Of a stretch of 64,000 nt of DNA, positions 32,851 to 43,921 are shown piece after piece; the first letter of the stretch is position 1; the number at the start of each line of letters is the position of its first letter. This DNA is from Platanthera guangdongensis (taxonomy: Eukaryota > Streptophyta > Magnoliopsida > Asparagales > Orchidaceae), in contig CM077166.1 in NCBI GenBank assembly GCA_039583875.1, positions 87,294,564 to 87,358,563 on the forward strand, given 5' to 3'. The notes beneath the pieces are model-generated. The model saw only the letters and a list, made by a program, of their open reading frames with translations. It was not told where the DNA came from and made no database searches. The position numbers and the translations under genes are program-made.

Positions 32851-35800
32851 CCCTAGCCTTATTAGAGCAACTACCGACCCTGACAATTATGTATACGAGG
32901 CTGCAAAGGAGAGTGACCACGAGGGAGTTCCTAGTGACTTAGAGGACGATCACCCACTTATGGTGATGCGTTGTATCTTGACCACTCCTCATCCATTATA
33001 TGATTGGAAGAGGACGAGCATATTTTCTCTGATTTTTAAGAGTGGCGAGAAGCTTTGCAAGCTGATTTTTGATAGTGGTAGCTGCGTGAATGTCCTATCT
33101 GAGAACGCCGTTGCACGTATGTCCTTGAACACGGAACCACACTCGACCCCATATCAGGTTGCTTGGATCAACAAGATCTCTGTACCCGTTACCAAGCTAT
33201 GCCTGGTCCCACTCTCAATCAAATCCTACATTGATGAGGTGTGGTGTGATGTCCTTCTGATGGACGCTTGTCATGTGTTGTTAGGCCGCCCTTGGCTATA
33301 CGACCGTGATGTTAGACATTTTGGTAGAGCCAACACTTATGAATTCAAATTCAATGGCAAAACCATCACTTTGAGGCCGACCATCCCAAAGGAGCCTGTA
33401 GTCTTCCCTAAGGACACCACTATTCCGGTAGAACGAAAAACGTTGAATCTAGTTGGTAGGAAAGAGTTTGAGAGAGATCCGTTCTTTGATGGAATTATGT
33501 ATGCGCTAGTGCTCCTAAGTGAGAAGCCCGATTCTAGCATTTTGGATGAGTTACCTAGTGAGTTACGAGTACTGTTGGAGGAGTATAGGGACGTGTACCC
33601 GGATGAGTTGCCGCCCACGTTACCCACACTTAGGAATATCCAGCATGCGATAGATCTCATCCCGGGGTCTTCCTTGGCAAATAAGCCCCATTATCGACTC
33701 CACCCCGCAGCTCACCTGGAGTTGCAGTCCCAGATAGAGGGCTTGCTAGAGAAAGGTTTCATTAGGACTAGTATGAGTCCATGTGCTGTACCAGCCCTAC
33801 TTTCCCCCAAGAAGGATGGTACATGGAGGATGTGCGTTGATAGCCGGGCTATCAACAAAATCACCATCAAGTATTGGTTCCCCATTCCCCGCCTAGATGA
33901 TTTGTTGGATGTCTTGTCTGGAGCCACCGTATTCTCCAAATTAGATCTTCTGAGTGGCTATCACCAGATTAGGATACGAGCGGGCGACGAGGGAAAGACG
34001 GCATTTAAGTCGAAGGATGGTTTGTACGAATGGCTTGTGATGCCCTTTGTGTTATCCAATGCCCCTAGTACCGTCTCCCGGATGATGACACATGTCTTTC
34101 TGCCATTCATGGGGAAGTTCGTTGTCGTCTACTTTGACAATATTCTGATTTATAACACCTCTACTACCGAGCACATCTCCCACATGAGAGTGATCCTTTC
34201 CACCCTGCGGAAGGAGACTTTATTTCTCAATCTTAAGAAATGCACTTTCTATGTCTCGGTGGTAGAGTTCTTAGGCTATATAGTCGGCTCTAAGGGTATT
34301 CGAGTTGATCCGGGCATGGTTCAGGTCATTAAGGACTGGCCCATGCTAACCACCCTACATGAGGTGCGTAGTTTCCATGGGTTAGCCACGTTTTATCGTC
34401 GTTTCATACGATACTTCCGTAGTATTATGGCGCCTATCACAGAGTGTATGAAGAAGGGAGAGTTTACGTGGACGAAGTCCGCCACCTATGCTTTTGAACG
34501 AATAAAGGAGCTTATGACTGAGGCACCTGTCTTACGTCTACCTGACTTTGCTAAAGTCTTTGAGCTCACGTGTGATGCATCTGGGGTAGGGATTGGAGGT
34601 GTCTTGAGCCAGGAGGGCCATCCCGTTAGTTATTTTAGCGAGAAGTTGTCCGGCCCTAAGCTGAACTATTCAAATTATGATAGGGAATTTTATACTATAG
34701 TCCGATGTCTACACCATTGGAGGCACTATCTCCTCTCCAAGTAGTTTGTGATCCTCTCCGATCATTAGGCTTTATGTTTCATCAACGGCCAGCATAAGAT
34801 CAGCCCACGACACGCTAAGTGGGTAGCTTTCTTAAAAGGTTACACGTTTAATCTCAAGCACCTTAAGGGAGCTGATAACCGAGTCATGGACGCCCTTAGT
34901 CGTCTTACTATTTTACTCACCTCTATGTAAGTACATGTTGTAGGATTTAAGTGGATTAAGGATGAGTACGCCACGTATCCTGACTTCCAGGACTTCTATC
35001 TATCTGCCCAGGATAGCTCCCCCACGACGATATCTGCATACGTCATCAAGGACCGTTACCTATTTAGGAACGGGAAGCTATGTATTCCGCAGTCATCGTT
35101 ACGACTACATATCATATGGTAGTTTCATAGCGGAGGGTTGAGTGGCCACTTTGGTAGAGATAAGACCATTATGTTAGTCGAGGACAAATTCTATTGGCCA
35201 AAGCTTAAGGTTATGGTGGGACAGGTAGTGAGTAGCTGCCGCACGTGTCAGGTGTCTAAGGGTAGTAAAACCAACGTAGGATTATATACACCCTTGCCTA
35301 TTCCCTCCATGCCTTGGGTAGACGTTAGTATGGATTTTGCATTAGGCCTCCCCATTACCCTACGCCGTCACGACTTAGTTTTTGTCGTTGTGGATAGGTT
35401 TTCAAAGATGGCTTATTTCATCCCGTGCAGTAGGACAAACGATGCGTCTCATGTCGCTAAACTATATTTTAAAGAAGTCATTAGTCACCGTGGAGTGCCA
35501 AAGACCATAGTATCGGATAGGGACGTAAAATTCACTAGTTATTTTTGGAAAACTCTTTGGATATTAATGGGAACAAAATTATTATTTTCCTCTGCCTATC
35601 ATCCCCAAACTGATGGGCAGACGGAAGTGGTTAATCGGAGCTTAGGAAATTTGTTACGATGCCTTGTGAGTGATCACAAGAGCACTTGGGATCTTCTCCT
35701 TCCCCATGCCCAATTAGCCTACAATAATTCCAAGAATAAGTCTACGGGTCTGTCTCCAAATGATACTCTCCTATGTACGTTGGTGTCGTTGCCCCGAACG

Positions 35801-36685
35801 TACAAGGCAAGTCAGTTTGCACAATCCTTCGCCCAGCACATCCATGATTTACACGCACGTATACGGGCCACCTTGACTACGCAATACGACTCTTATCAAG
35901 CACACGCTAATTTACATAGGAGAGTATCATACTTCAAAATTGGCGATCTAGTTTTAGTCCATTTGGTTCCCGAACGCTTGCCAACTGGCACCATTAAAAA
36001 GTTAGCACCAAAGCGCGCCGACCCTTTTCGGATTGTTAAAAGGTTAGGTGACAACACTTTCGTTTTGGACTTGCCTGCTGATTGGGGTATCTCCCCCATT
36101 TTTAACGTTTCGGATTTAACGATGTTTGTGTCACCACCACAAGAGTTGATCTCTTTGTCATCTTCTTCTTCCACTCTAAATTCTCATGGGTTGGGGAGTG
36201 GTAGTACGGATGATCTCTCTCTTTTGGTCCCCACAGGTATATTATCGGATGGTAAGTTGCCTTCTTTCCTGCCTACTGCTAATATGTTCCCCAAGTTTCC
36301 ACGGACGTTTTCCACTCCAGAGATGATACTTGATGCTGAGCCTGTTATCACTGCTGATGGCAACACCCACCGCTTTCTCATCCGTTGGCATGATCGGCCC
36401 CCTTCGGATGACTCTTGGGTACTCGAGATGGAGCTGCAAAGTTTGGATGCCGCTCTCCTTCACCGCTATCGCTTGGACCACGCAACGGAGATGCGTGCAT
36501 TTGAGCGGGGGAGGATTGATGGTGTGCCCCCTCCTCCACCATTTGAAGGAGATGCTGACGATGCTGATGATGATCCGGTTGATAAGGTAATACAACTCAA
36601 GGACGTGAGGCAGCACGATGATGCTAACGGAAGGTTACGCCACAACTTCCACCCGCGGCGTGCTAAAGCCACTGCAAAGAATTAG
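32851..36685 (+). pseudogene. CRM-like pol: protease, RT, RNase H, integrase, tail in 3' LTR
   Basis: Protease active site is LIFDSGS (about 33062-33082). RT spans 33630-34250; its catalytic motif reads YFDNIL instead of YFDDIL (AAT at 34139-34141). RNase H is about 34570-34910 (CDASGVGIGGVLSQEG; then stops at 34742 and 34767). A TAA lies near 34928 and a TAG near 35119. The integrase zinc region is about 35135-35265 and the core 35315-35640 ([33 protein letters not shown] kept). A C-terminal part with LIRWHDRPPSDDSWV-type chromodomain-like text is at about 36365-36440. The frame passes into the 3' LTR at 36517 and stops 169 bp inside it, at 36683-36685, with a basic tail. Confidence 0.9.
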
Positions 36686-37593
36686 CCTTATTTATTTCAT
36701 TTTCTTGAACTCTATTTTATATTTGGAATATAAAATTATCCTATGTTTAAGTGATAATTTTATATTCATTGCATGTTTTGTTATTTTTAATTTTTAATTT
36801 TGAACAATTTTAATGTTGGTGTGCATTTAGCCATTCAGATGGATGAGATTACATCTCCATCATGAATGGTTAAGGATTGTTTGTAACTCCTATATAAGGA
36901 GGCTTCCTTATGAGATAATTAGAAAGATTGAATCCTAATTATCTCCTTGAGAAATTTCGGCCAAGAGGAGACTTCTCCAAGCCGCCGCCCCTAGCTTGTG
37001 GTGTGAAGTCGCCGCCCCCGCTTGCTCCCTCCATCCGTTCGGTGCGACTCCGGTGCGGCTTCCTTCGGTGTGACTCCTTGGAAGAAGGTTGCAAACCCTT
37101 CGGTGTAACGCTGGTGGATCCGTGGAGAGAGTGATTCTCCCACAGTTATCTTGTGTGAAAAGCTTTCCGGTTGGGTAATCTCTTCCCTCTCCCTTGTGTG
37201 ATTCTCTTCTTTAGTTGTGGTGGTTTCGCACTCGTTTTCTCCGGAAAGTAAATTTAATTCCTGCAAGTTTTGGATCGAAATCGCCGTTGCAAGTCTTTTT
37301 AATTCCGGATCGGGTGGATCCTATTTGCCTGAGCGGATCTTGGCCTAAAGCCTTGGTCTTGCTCTCAAAAAGGAGTGGCAACCTTTGTGTTTTCTTGGGG
37401 AATATTCCGACTCAAATTTCCGATCGTTGTTTTCGAGTCGACCATTACTCCTTTATTATTTGTGTTGCGTTCTTGCGACGAGAAACTATTGTGGGCGATA
37501 GGTGTTGTGTAGGTGCGGTAGATCTACGACGTGTAGTGCGTAGGTAAAGCGTTAGCTTCGTGGAGGTCTCCGATTCCGGACACCCCTACATCA
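36517..37593 (+). repeat. CRM-like 3' LTR (1077 bp)
   Basis: Starts TGATGGTGTGCCCC within the pol frame and ends CCCCTACATCA. Differs from the 5' LTR by scattered substitutions, a short C run instead of the long one, and a small insertion near 36790. Confidence 0.93.
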
Positions 37594-37598
37594 TTTAC
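37594..37598 (+). repeat. Target-site duplication TTTAC, right copy
   Basis: Matches 30448-30452. Confidence 0.93.
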
Positions 37599-38086
37599 CC
37601 CTCTTCCCCTTCCTCTGTTGTATGGGATGACATATATTGTAATGAACTACATATTTTATTCTATATCTAATTGGATGCTTGTAGTTTTCTTATGCTTGTG
37701 AGTAGTGTTTGTGAATGCGCCTCGCCCACTCCACATCCACTTCATACACCTGTCCCACCCGATTGCACTCCGCACAAGAACACTTCCATCCATTAGCTTT
37801 CCGTCCACTCGCCCAACCGAAGTTCGACATCGCGGCCGATACACTCACTTCACCTTGCGAAGCAATGCCTTCGACCCATATAGCTTTTATTAGCTTATTA
37901 GATCAAACAACCACAATATCTCAAGTCCCCTTTTTACTCTTTTTCTTAGTATAACCCTCATAACAATATTTTCTGAACTGTTGCCGCTCTATGCTAATTG
38001 CATTCCGCAAGAGACTGACACTCGTGGATTTATTCCCAAACTTTATTACTTGTGAGACCGGTGCGCTTACCAATTTACACAGATCA
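37599..38086 (+). repeat. Outer element 5' LTR, second part
   Basis: Continues the LTR after the CRM-like insertion and ends near ACACAGATCA, just before the tRNA-Asp primer site. The uninterrupted LTR would be about 1685 bp. The matching part of the 3' LTR is beyond the Sire-B insertion, so this segment is assigned by position. No gene is seen in it. Confidence 0.75.
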
Positions 38087-38092
38087 AGTTTT

Positions 38093-38110
38093 TGGCACCG
38101 TTGCCGGGGA
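38093..38110 (+). other. Outer element primer-binding site (tRNA-Asp)
   Basis: TGGCACCGTTGCCGGGGA matches the complement of the plant tRNA-Asp 3' end with one mismatch. tRNA-Asp priming is typical of the Athila branch. Confidence 0.88.
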
Positions 38111-38205
38111 ATGCAACTGTAGAGCAACTCAGGATGACTGAAAATATTGTTATAAGAGTTAGTGTTTTTGACTGCTGTTTCCTTGTCTAGTGTTTGCCGC
38201 AGTGA

Positions 38206-39447
38206 ATGCAGTGTCGAGCCACAAGAGATCTTGTCGCCTACGACCCAGAGATCGAACATACTATCCTAGCGCGAAAACGCGCCGCAGCCATCACTTTTGC
38301 CCCAATGGGAGACCAGCTGAATATTGATGCAGGCAACCGAGTTGGAGGGATACCTCATGGCGACAGAAATGGCGACGAAAATGATGTGAACCCTCCCCAG
38401 GTCCGCACCATGAGGGATTATACTACATCTACTATCAGGAGCATATACCCAGGTTTCGGACCTGCTATCACCAACCAACAGTTGGAGGTTAAACCAGCTA
38501 TTCTGAATATCATTCGGAACAATGCTCAGATCTCTAGAATGGCCCCTGAAGACGCCCATCTTCACCATGCAGAATTCTCCGAAATTTGCGTCACGTTCCG
38601 CTACGCTGGAATCCCAGATGAAACAGTCAAACTCCTCATCTTCCCTTTTTCATTAAGGGACAATGCCAAAACATGGATTCACTCCCTCCCACCTGGAACA
38701 GCCACAACTTGGGAGGTTTTGACTACAAAATTCCTAGCTAAGTTCCATCCGGTAGATCGGATTGTGAGCATGAGGCATGCAATAGCCAACTTCCGGCAAG
38801 CCGATCAAGAAAGTTTAGCCAAAGTTTGGGAGTGTTTCATCGAGCTGCTGAGGAAGTGCCCTAATTATGGATTCCAAATGTGGAACCTCGTCGAAAGTTT
38901 CTACTTCGCTATTGATCCCCACCACCGAGCCATGATCGATGCCGCCTCCGGAGGAACAATCATGAATCTTGCTCCAGATGATGCTTTGAGAATCTTACAA
39001 GACACTGCCACCCACAGCGCTTACTGGACCGCTGGAATAAGCATCCCATGAAGCACAAGTGGAGTATTTGTCGTGGATATCCCCAAGCCCGCTGTCGCCG
39101 CCCCAGTGATGGAAATTTCATGCCACGGGTGCGGAAGCACCGACCACCACAGCTTCGAATGCTTAGGAGTTGAGGTACCAAACGAATCTTCTTTTATGAC
39201 TGAGTCAGATAATTTTGTTGACAATCAAAATAGGGGAGTGCCTTACGGGAACACATACATCCCGGGGGTGAGAAACCACCCCAACATTTCTTGGAACCCA
39301 AACGCTTCTGGCCAAAGATGGCAACCGGGGCAGCATCAAAACGATGCATATGCCTCCGGAAGCCAACCGCGGCTGCCTCAACCGAATTATTCCCAAGGCC
39401 CCCCCCCCCCCCCCCCCCCCCCCCCCGTCGTTAAAAAAGTTATTTAG
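38206..39447 (+). pseudogene. Outer element gag, broken
   Basis: An Athila-like capsid domain runs about 38485-38980 (EVKPAILNIIRNNAQ, HLHHAEFSEICVTFRYAGIP, LLIFPFSLRDNAKTWIHSLPPG, TKFLAKFHP, NFRQADQESLAKVWECFIELLRKCP). A TGA at 39049-39051 interrupts it. A CCHC knuckle (CHGCGSTDHHSFEC, 39121-39162) follows in the same frame, then a Pro-rich segment containing a 28-base C run. Reading ends at TAG 39445-39447; the conserved text resumes in another frame. First ATG used as start; an upstream start cannot be excluded. Confidence 0.85.
39399..39426 (+). repeat. C homopolymer of about 28 in gag-pro
   Basis: Encodes a Pro run in the gag frame. Upstream gag is in frame 1 and downstream gag-pro text (MFEKFVEIS...) is in frame 0, so a length change of this run probably broke the ORF. 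Run length may also be an assembly uncertainty. Confidence 0.8.
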
Positions 39448-40262
39448 AAGAGATGTTCGAGAAATTCGTTGAAATTTCCCAAACCAATATGACAAATCAA
39501 GCTGCCTCGATGCGCAAACTGGAGGCATAATTGGGCCAATTGGCCCAAGTGGTTTCCGTGCGCACCCAAGGCCCCTTACCTAGTAACACCGAAAAGAACT
39601 CCCATGAACAAGGTAAATGCCTTGGGGAGGAAAATTTGGGAAACCACAACAAACTCGTCATCAATTGTAAAATAAACAACGTCGAAACACCAACATTATG
39701 TGACTCCGGGGCATCCAGCAACGTCCTCACTTTGCAAGATGTTGTGAAGATGCACCTACAAGTCGACATTGAAAATCGGAAGTCGCTTATTTTAGCGAAT
39801 GGCAATTTGGTTGCCACTGAGGGAGGTGTTCGAGAAGTCGAAATCGAGGTTAACGAAAAAAGTATAACCACTGACTTCCAGTTTTTGGGACCAAGCGAAA
39901 ATAACTCTATTCCTATATTAGGAGTCCCATTCCTGACAGCCACTGGCGCATCCCTTGAATTTTCCAAAGGACGTGTCACTTGGACGACCGAGGATTCCAC
40001 CCTCGATAACACATCCATACATTCCTCTCCCATCCAAAATAATAATTTTCTGAGTGACACAGATACCAAGATAGATTCAGGACTCCCAACATTGGAAGAA
40101 GCACATCTGAAAGAGAAGAGAAAGAAAGGAATCCCCCAGGAGGTAGATGAGAATCAAGAGCTATTGGTCAAGGAAGAGATTGAGTGCACCAAAGCCACAA
40201 CTGCCTTTCTACTTCCAACCAACTCTGCTTTTGAGCACGGCGAACCACGTTTTATTCGGTAG
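39448..40262 (+). pseudogene. Outer element gag C-terminus and aspartic protease
   Basis: A conserved linker (KLEA-stop-LGQLAQVVSVRTQGPLPSNTE) with a TAA near 39528 is followed by the protease: LCDSGASSNVL (about 39697-39730), then the flap-like region and PILGVPFLTATGASLEFSKG. Protease would mature Gag. The ORF from 39531 is open to 40262. The first residues after the protease are Lys/Glu-rich. No RT follows. Confidence 0.85.
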
Positions 40263-40280
40263 AAATCCCTAGACACTTAT

Positions 40281-40592
40281 TTGTATAACACTGCTGATAA
40301 CTCTGTTAAGCGATCTGTAGCTTGGGCAGATCCGGTCGCCGTCACGGTGCCGGACAAGATGCCAGAAACCACGAACACAGGAACACCCACATCCTACCTC
40401 CATTGGAAGTCTCCCACAGTGGAGAAACTGAAAGAGGCAAAGCGTTTACACGGCGAGCGCTACGCTGCCTTCCGACGCGAGAAAGAGTGCAATCGAAGTA
40501 AAGCGAAAACCCCTACCCCCAATGCAAAAATACAATCTGCTGTCCTCTCATACCCTACCGAGGAGCCTTACCACAAATCTGTTTATAGCTGA
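40281..40592 (+). CDS. Short ORF after protease, unrecognised
   Basis: 103 codons, Lys/Glu/Arg-rich in the middle (KLKEAKRLHGERYAAFRREKECNRSK). It lies 18 bases after the protease stop, where a complete element would have RT. I do not recognise it. It may be a remnant of a pol spacer or unique to this family. Confidence 0.35.
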   Translation: MYNTADNSVKRSVAWADPVAVTVPDKMPETTNTGTPTSYLHWKSPTVEKLKEAKRLHGERYAAFRREKECNRSKAKTPTPNAKIQSAVLSYPTEEPYHKSVYS

Positions 40593-41134
40593 TTGCACCA
40601 CCATCATGCCACTTACCCTACTCTTTCTATTTTCTCGCTGCTTTTAGAACGCTGGTTTGCTCTATTTTTATTTCCTCCTTTTTCTACTGCAAAGAACTCT
40701 CTATTATAACTGCTAATACAGGTATTTGGTCCACCTTAAGAACGGTAAACAAAAGGCTTTCGGGAGACAACCCAAGTTGGACTGTTTGGTCCTATGCTGT
40801 GTTTTGAGTTCTTTTTTACATAGTTATATTTATATGTGTCCATATTTTGTTTGGCGTGCATATTTTAATCGCAGGTGCAGGAATTTTTGAGGTGCGGCAT
40901 CTTGGCCGCACTTTGACATCTCGTTGCACGACTGGTATGCTCAATTTTGAGCATAGGTACTTCCTACCCTAGCTATTTTTCCCATTTGGAATGCTTATTT
41001 TTACTAGTTGTCGACTTTAAGTCTGGGGGGGCACATGCCCGTGGTCACTAAACAACACATTCTGTTGCATACCAGTCTCTTGTATAGCTATTTCATGATC
41101 TCTGTTGCACACACTGAGTCACCCACACGAGTGC
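40593..41134 (+). other. Non-coding part of the outer element with a polypurine-like tract
   Basis: T-rich, without coding signal. It includes CGGGAGACAACCCAAG near 40760 and TTTAAGTCTGGGGGG (41016-41030), similar to the tract before the 3' LTR at 50137. The LARD-like element interrupts it at 41135. Confidence 0.6.
41130..41134 (+). repeat. Target-site duplication AGTGC, left copy
   Basis: Precedes the LARD-like LTR; repeated at 48834-48838. Confidence 0.93.
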
Positions 41135-41393
41135 TGATGAATTGTAAATATACCTATTTTTTTGTACATTACTTAAGTCCTTTTCATTTATTTTTGTCAT
41201 TTTTACTTGTTTTTATTCAATAAAATGCTCCTATTTTTGTAAATATTTTACTAACTTGTTTTATTTTATTTTTCAGGAAAAATAAAAAATCTGCAAAAAA
41301 TTGCCAAGTCACGCCCATGACTTATTGGTCACGCCCGTGACCACGCCGTGATTCGTCAAACCCGTGGAATCAGCGATTTTTAAAGTGAAATTT

Positions 41394-41555
41394 CCGATCG
41401 ACGATTTCCGATCGATGATTTCAGCTGGACTTTCCGTTCGACGATTCTCCAGCAGCTCGACGATTTCCGCTCGACAAACCCGCGCTCGACGATCTTCCCG
41501 CTCGACGATCGTCGAACCAATCTTTTCGCTCGACGGTCGTCAAACCGTCGACATG
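41394..41555 (+). repeat. TCGACGA motif array in the LARD-like 5' LTR
   Basis: Copies of (G/C)(C/T)TCGACGAT every 15-25 bases, including the perfect palindrome TCGACGATCGTCGA near 41503. The core is shared with the Sirevirus LTRs in this window. Confidence 0.88.
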
Positions 41556-42564
41556 CCCAGAGTCACGCCGTGACCTGGGGCGTGACCAACACGAGACCGA
41601 CACGTGTCCAGCCCGAAGTCAACTTTGCCGTCAAATCGCCGGCCGCCATCGTAAATTGTAGTGACACGCCCGCCGACACGCCCGTGTTGGAGGGCGTGTA
41701 CTTTGATTTTTTTGCCTATTCAAACCTGCTTGCTGGATGTAATCCTGTTCCTTCTTTTGAACCATTTTGTATAGGAGTTATGCTGCTCGGATGAGTCCAA
41801 ATGCTATGTAAGTGAAATTTCTCCCCCGCTCCTTTATTTTCTTAGCTTTGTAATCTTTGTTTTTAGCTTAATAAAATTGTAGATTTTCTCTCTTTTTATG
41901 GATTTGGACTTCAAGTATGTGGCTACTCTTATGCAATCTTATTTCTTTCTTTGTTTTAACTTTATTTTCGTTCTCTTTTAAAAGGGTGTGTGTGTGTATG
42001 AGATTAGTTTTCTTGCTTTTATATTTAGTTATGTTCACTTAGTTTTGTTAAACTTAGGATTTTATAGCATTATTTTTCATTCCTATAGATCCGTAAAATG
42101 ATTTCAAAGTGATTTTCATTTTCTTTAACTTAGATTTTTCTCTTTTGGTTGTAAAACATTTTCATTCTTTTCGCTTTATTCTCACTTTTTAACAACTTTT
42201 ACAGAGTTATAAGAATTATAATATAGTTGTCTTAATTTTTCGTGCACTTCGATTTTTCGTTTAAACTTTTGCTCCTTTTATTTTTCTGTCTTCATTTAAA
42301 TCATTTCTACCGCATTCTAGCGGTAGAAATGTATTCATTTTTATTTTTCGAGCACTTGCATTTTATTTTTATTTGCAAAACTTTCTACCTGTTTAATTTT
42401 TCTTTTCACTTTTTATGCATTTCTACCGCATTCTAGCAGTAGAAATGATGTTATTTTAATTTTTCGTCCACTTTGTTTTTCTTAATTTTTTCGCTCATGT
42501 GTGTGTGCGCATTTATTTCCTCCTACTCGTTAAGAGTTAAATGGCGCTTTGCTTTATTCTATTT

Positions 42565-42725
42565 AGTAGAGTGTGTGTGTTTTTACATTATGTCGTGTAC
42601 GTGTGTTTTACTTTATGTCGAGAGTGTGTGTGCGTGTGTTTTACTTTCATGTAGAGTGAGTGTGTTTACTTTATGTCGAGCGTGTGTGTGAGTTTTACTT
42701 TCTGTCGAGTGTGTGCGTGAGTTGC
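42565..42725 (+). repeat. GTGTGT-rich tandem units in the LARD-like LTR
   Basis: Repeats of GTGTGTTTTACTTTATGTCGAG and close variants, about 35-45 bp long. Matching array at about 47545-47702 in the 3' LTR. Confidence 0.7.
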
Positions 42726-43857
42726 ATTTATTTAGGCCTACTTGTTTGAGTAGGACCCGCTTTCTTTCTCCCGCCCACGCATTTGCGCCGGGGCTCGCAA
42801 TATACAGCTTTCTTCAGTCCTACTCGTTTGAGTAGGACTTGCAATTTCCTGCTTTCCTTTACAGCTTTCTTTTATCGCTTTCATTTACTGCTTTCATTTA
42901 CTGCTTTATTTTATTGCTTTCATCGCTGCCGTCCCCATTCCGATGAGTGGCTAATCGTTCTTAGCCCTCAGTATCGAAGAGCAGTGGGACAGATAAAATA
43001 GCTTAAAATAATTAAAGGTCTAATTTTTCTAATTAATTAATTACTTAAGGTTTGCCCGGGGTTAACGACGCGTAGGACCACATATCGATGTGTGGGCCCT
43101 ATTTCTGTTTTCCATACACTAGCCGAGAGGCCGTGCGTATGGACAGATCACCCCTTGGCAAAGAGAGCTCCGCACTAACGCTCGAGAGAGGAGGCGAGCC
43201 AACTCTACTAGATTGGGTTCCCCACCCAATAGCGGGGTTCTTAGTGTAATGCAGGCGTTAAGAGGAATCCTTCGTCAGACTAACGTTCGGTCGAATAGTC
43301 TTAGCGTTCAGGTGAGCGATAGACCTATAGCTAGGTGAGCTCATTCTAGTGGAACCTCCACGGCCAAGTCTCCGCCTTAATTAATTAGAAATTTAGGATC
43401 TCTTTTTATTAAAAGTATATTTTAGTTCTAATTCTATTCGGTGCCATCGAGCTAAGATTTTAATCGGCTCCACCATATTGCTTTCTTTTTATGCTTTTTT
43501 TTATCATTTTTTATATATATAAAAACTATCCCAACAAGATAATCATTGGAAAAATAATAGTCCCCTCCATGGAAGAGTAGAAATAATCGAACCGACCCCG
43601 AGAACAATACGATCTCGATATTCCACCCGGAATATCATGTACTACTCATGATAGATGCACTTGCCTCCTTTCGTTAAAACTCGATCTAACCCGTTTTATA
43701 TCCAAATAAATAAATACGCACGCCCCGTTTTCTAAATAAAACCACTTCCGCTTTACTTAAATAAAATCGCCCGGGGCGCCGCGCATCCTCGCCTATTTTT
43801 AGAGTTTTAACTGCATTAAGTTTTCGGACATGATGCGAAAAATATCGATCAAGTTTT

Positions 43858-43921
43858 TGGCGTCATAACCGGGGACTTGATGCGATTCTTTCAATCATGT
43901 TTTTGGCGCCGTTGCAGGGGA
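43858..43921 (+). other. Duplicated tRNA-Asp primer-binding sites of the LARD-like element
   Basis: TGGCGTCATAACCGGGGA (43858-43875) starts six bases after the 5' LTR and is degraded. TGGCGCCGTTGCAGGGGA (43904-43921), 46 bases on, is closer to the tRNA-Asp complement. A short tandem duplication (ATCA(A/T)GTTTTTGGCG) created the pair. Confidence 0.75.

Larger units (their letters stand above)
30453..37593 (+). mobile_element. CRM-like chromovirus, 7.1 kb, inactive
   Basis: LTRs of 1082 and 1077 bp are flanked by TTTAC duplications. Order is primer site, gag, protease, RT, RNase H, integrase. RT text (FPIPRLDDLLD, GLYEWLVMPF, SFHGLATFYRRFIR, APITECMKKGEFTWT, LSQEGHPVSYFSEKL) resembles the CRM branch, and the pol frame runs into the 3' LTR, a CRM trait. 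Galadriel is the nearest alternative. Many stops and a lost RT catalytic residue make it inactive. Confidence 0.88.
41135..43851 (+). repeat. LARD-like 5' LTR (2717 bp)
   Basis: Starts TGATGAATTGTAAATATACC and ends AATATCGATCA. It contains GTCACGCCCGTGAC-type near-palindromes (about 41312-41345), a TCGACGA array (41394-41555), TTCTACCGCATTCTAG repeats (about 42305-42445) and GTGTGT-rich tandem units (42565-42725). It lacks 187 bp present in the 3' LTR. No gene is seen. Confidence 0.93.

Noticed and set aside
38093..38110. Possible tRNA-Asp gene
   Set aside because: Only the 18 bases complementary to the tRNA 3' end are present; it is a primer-binding site.
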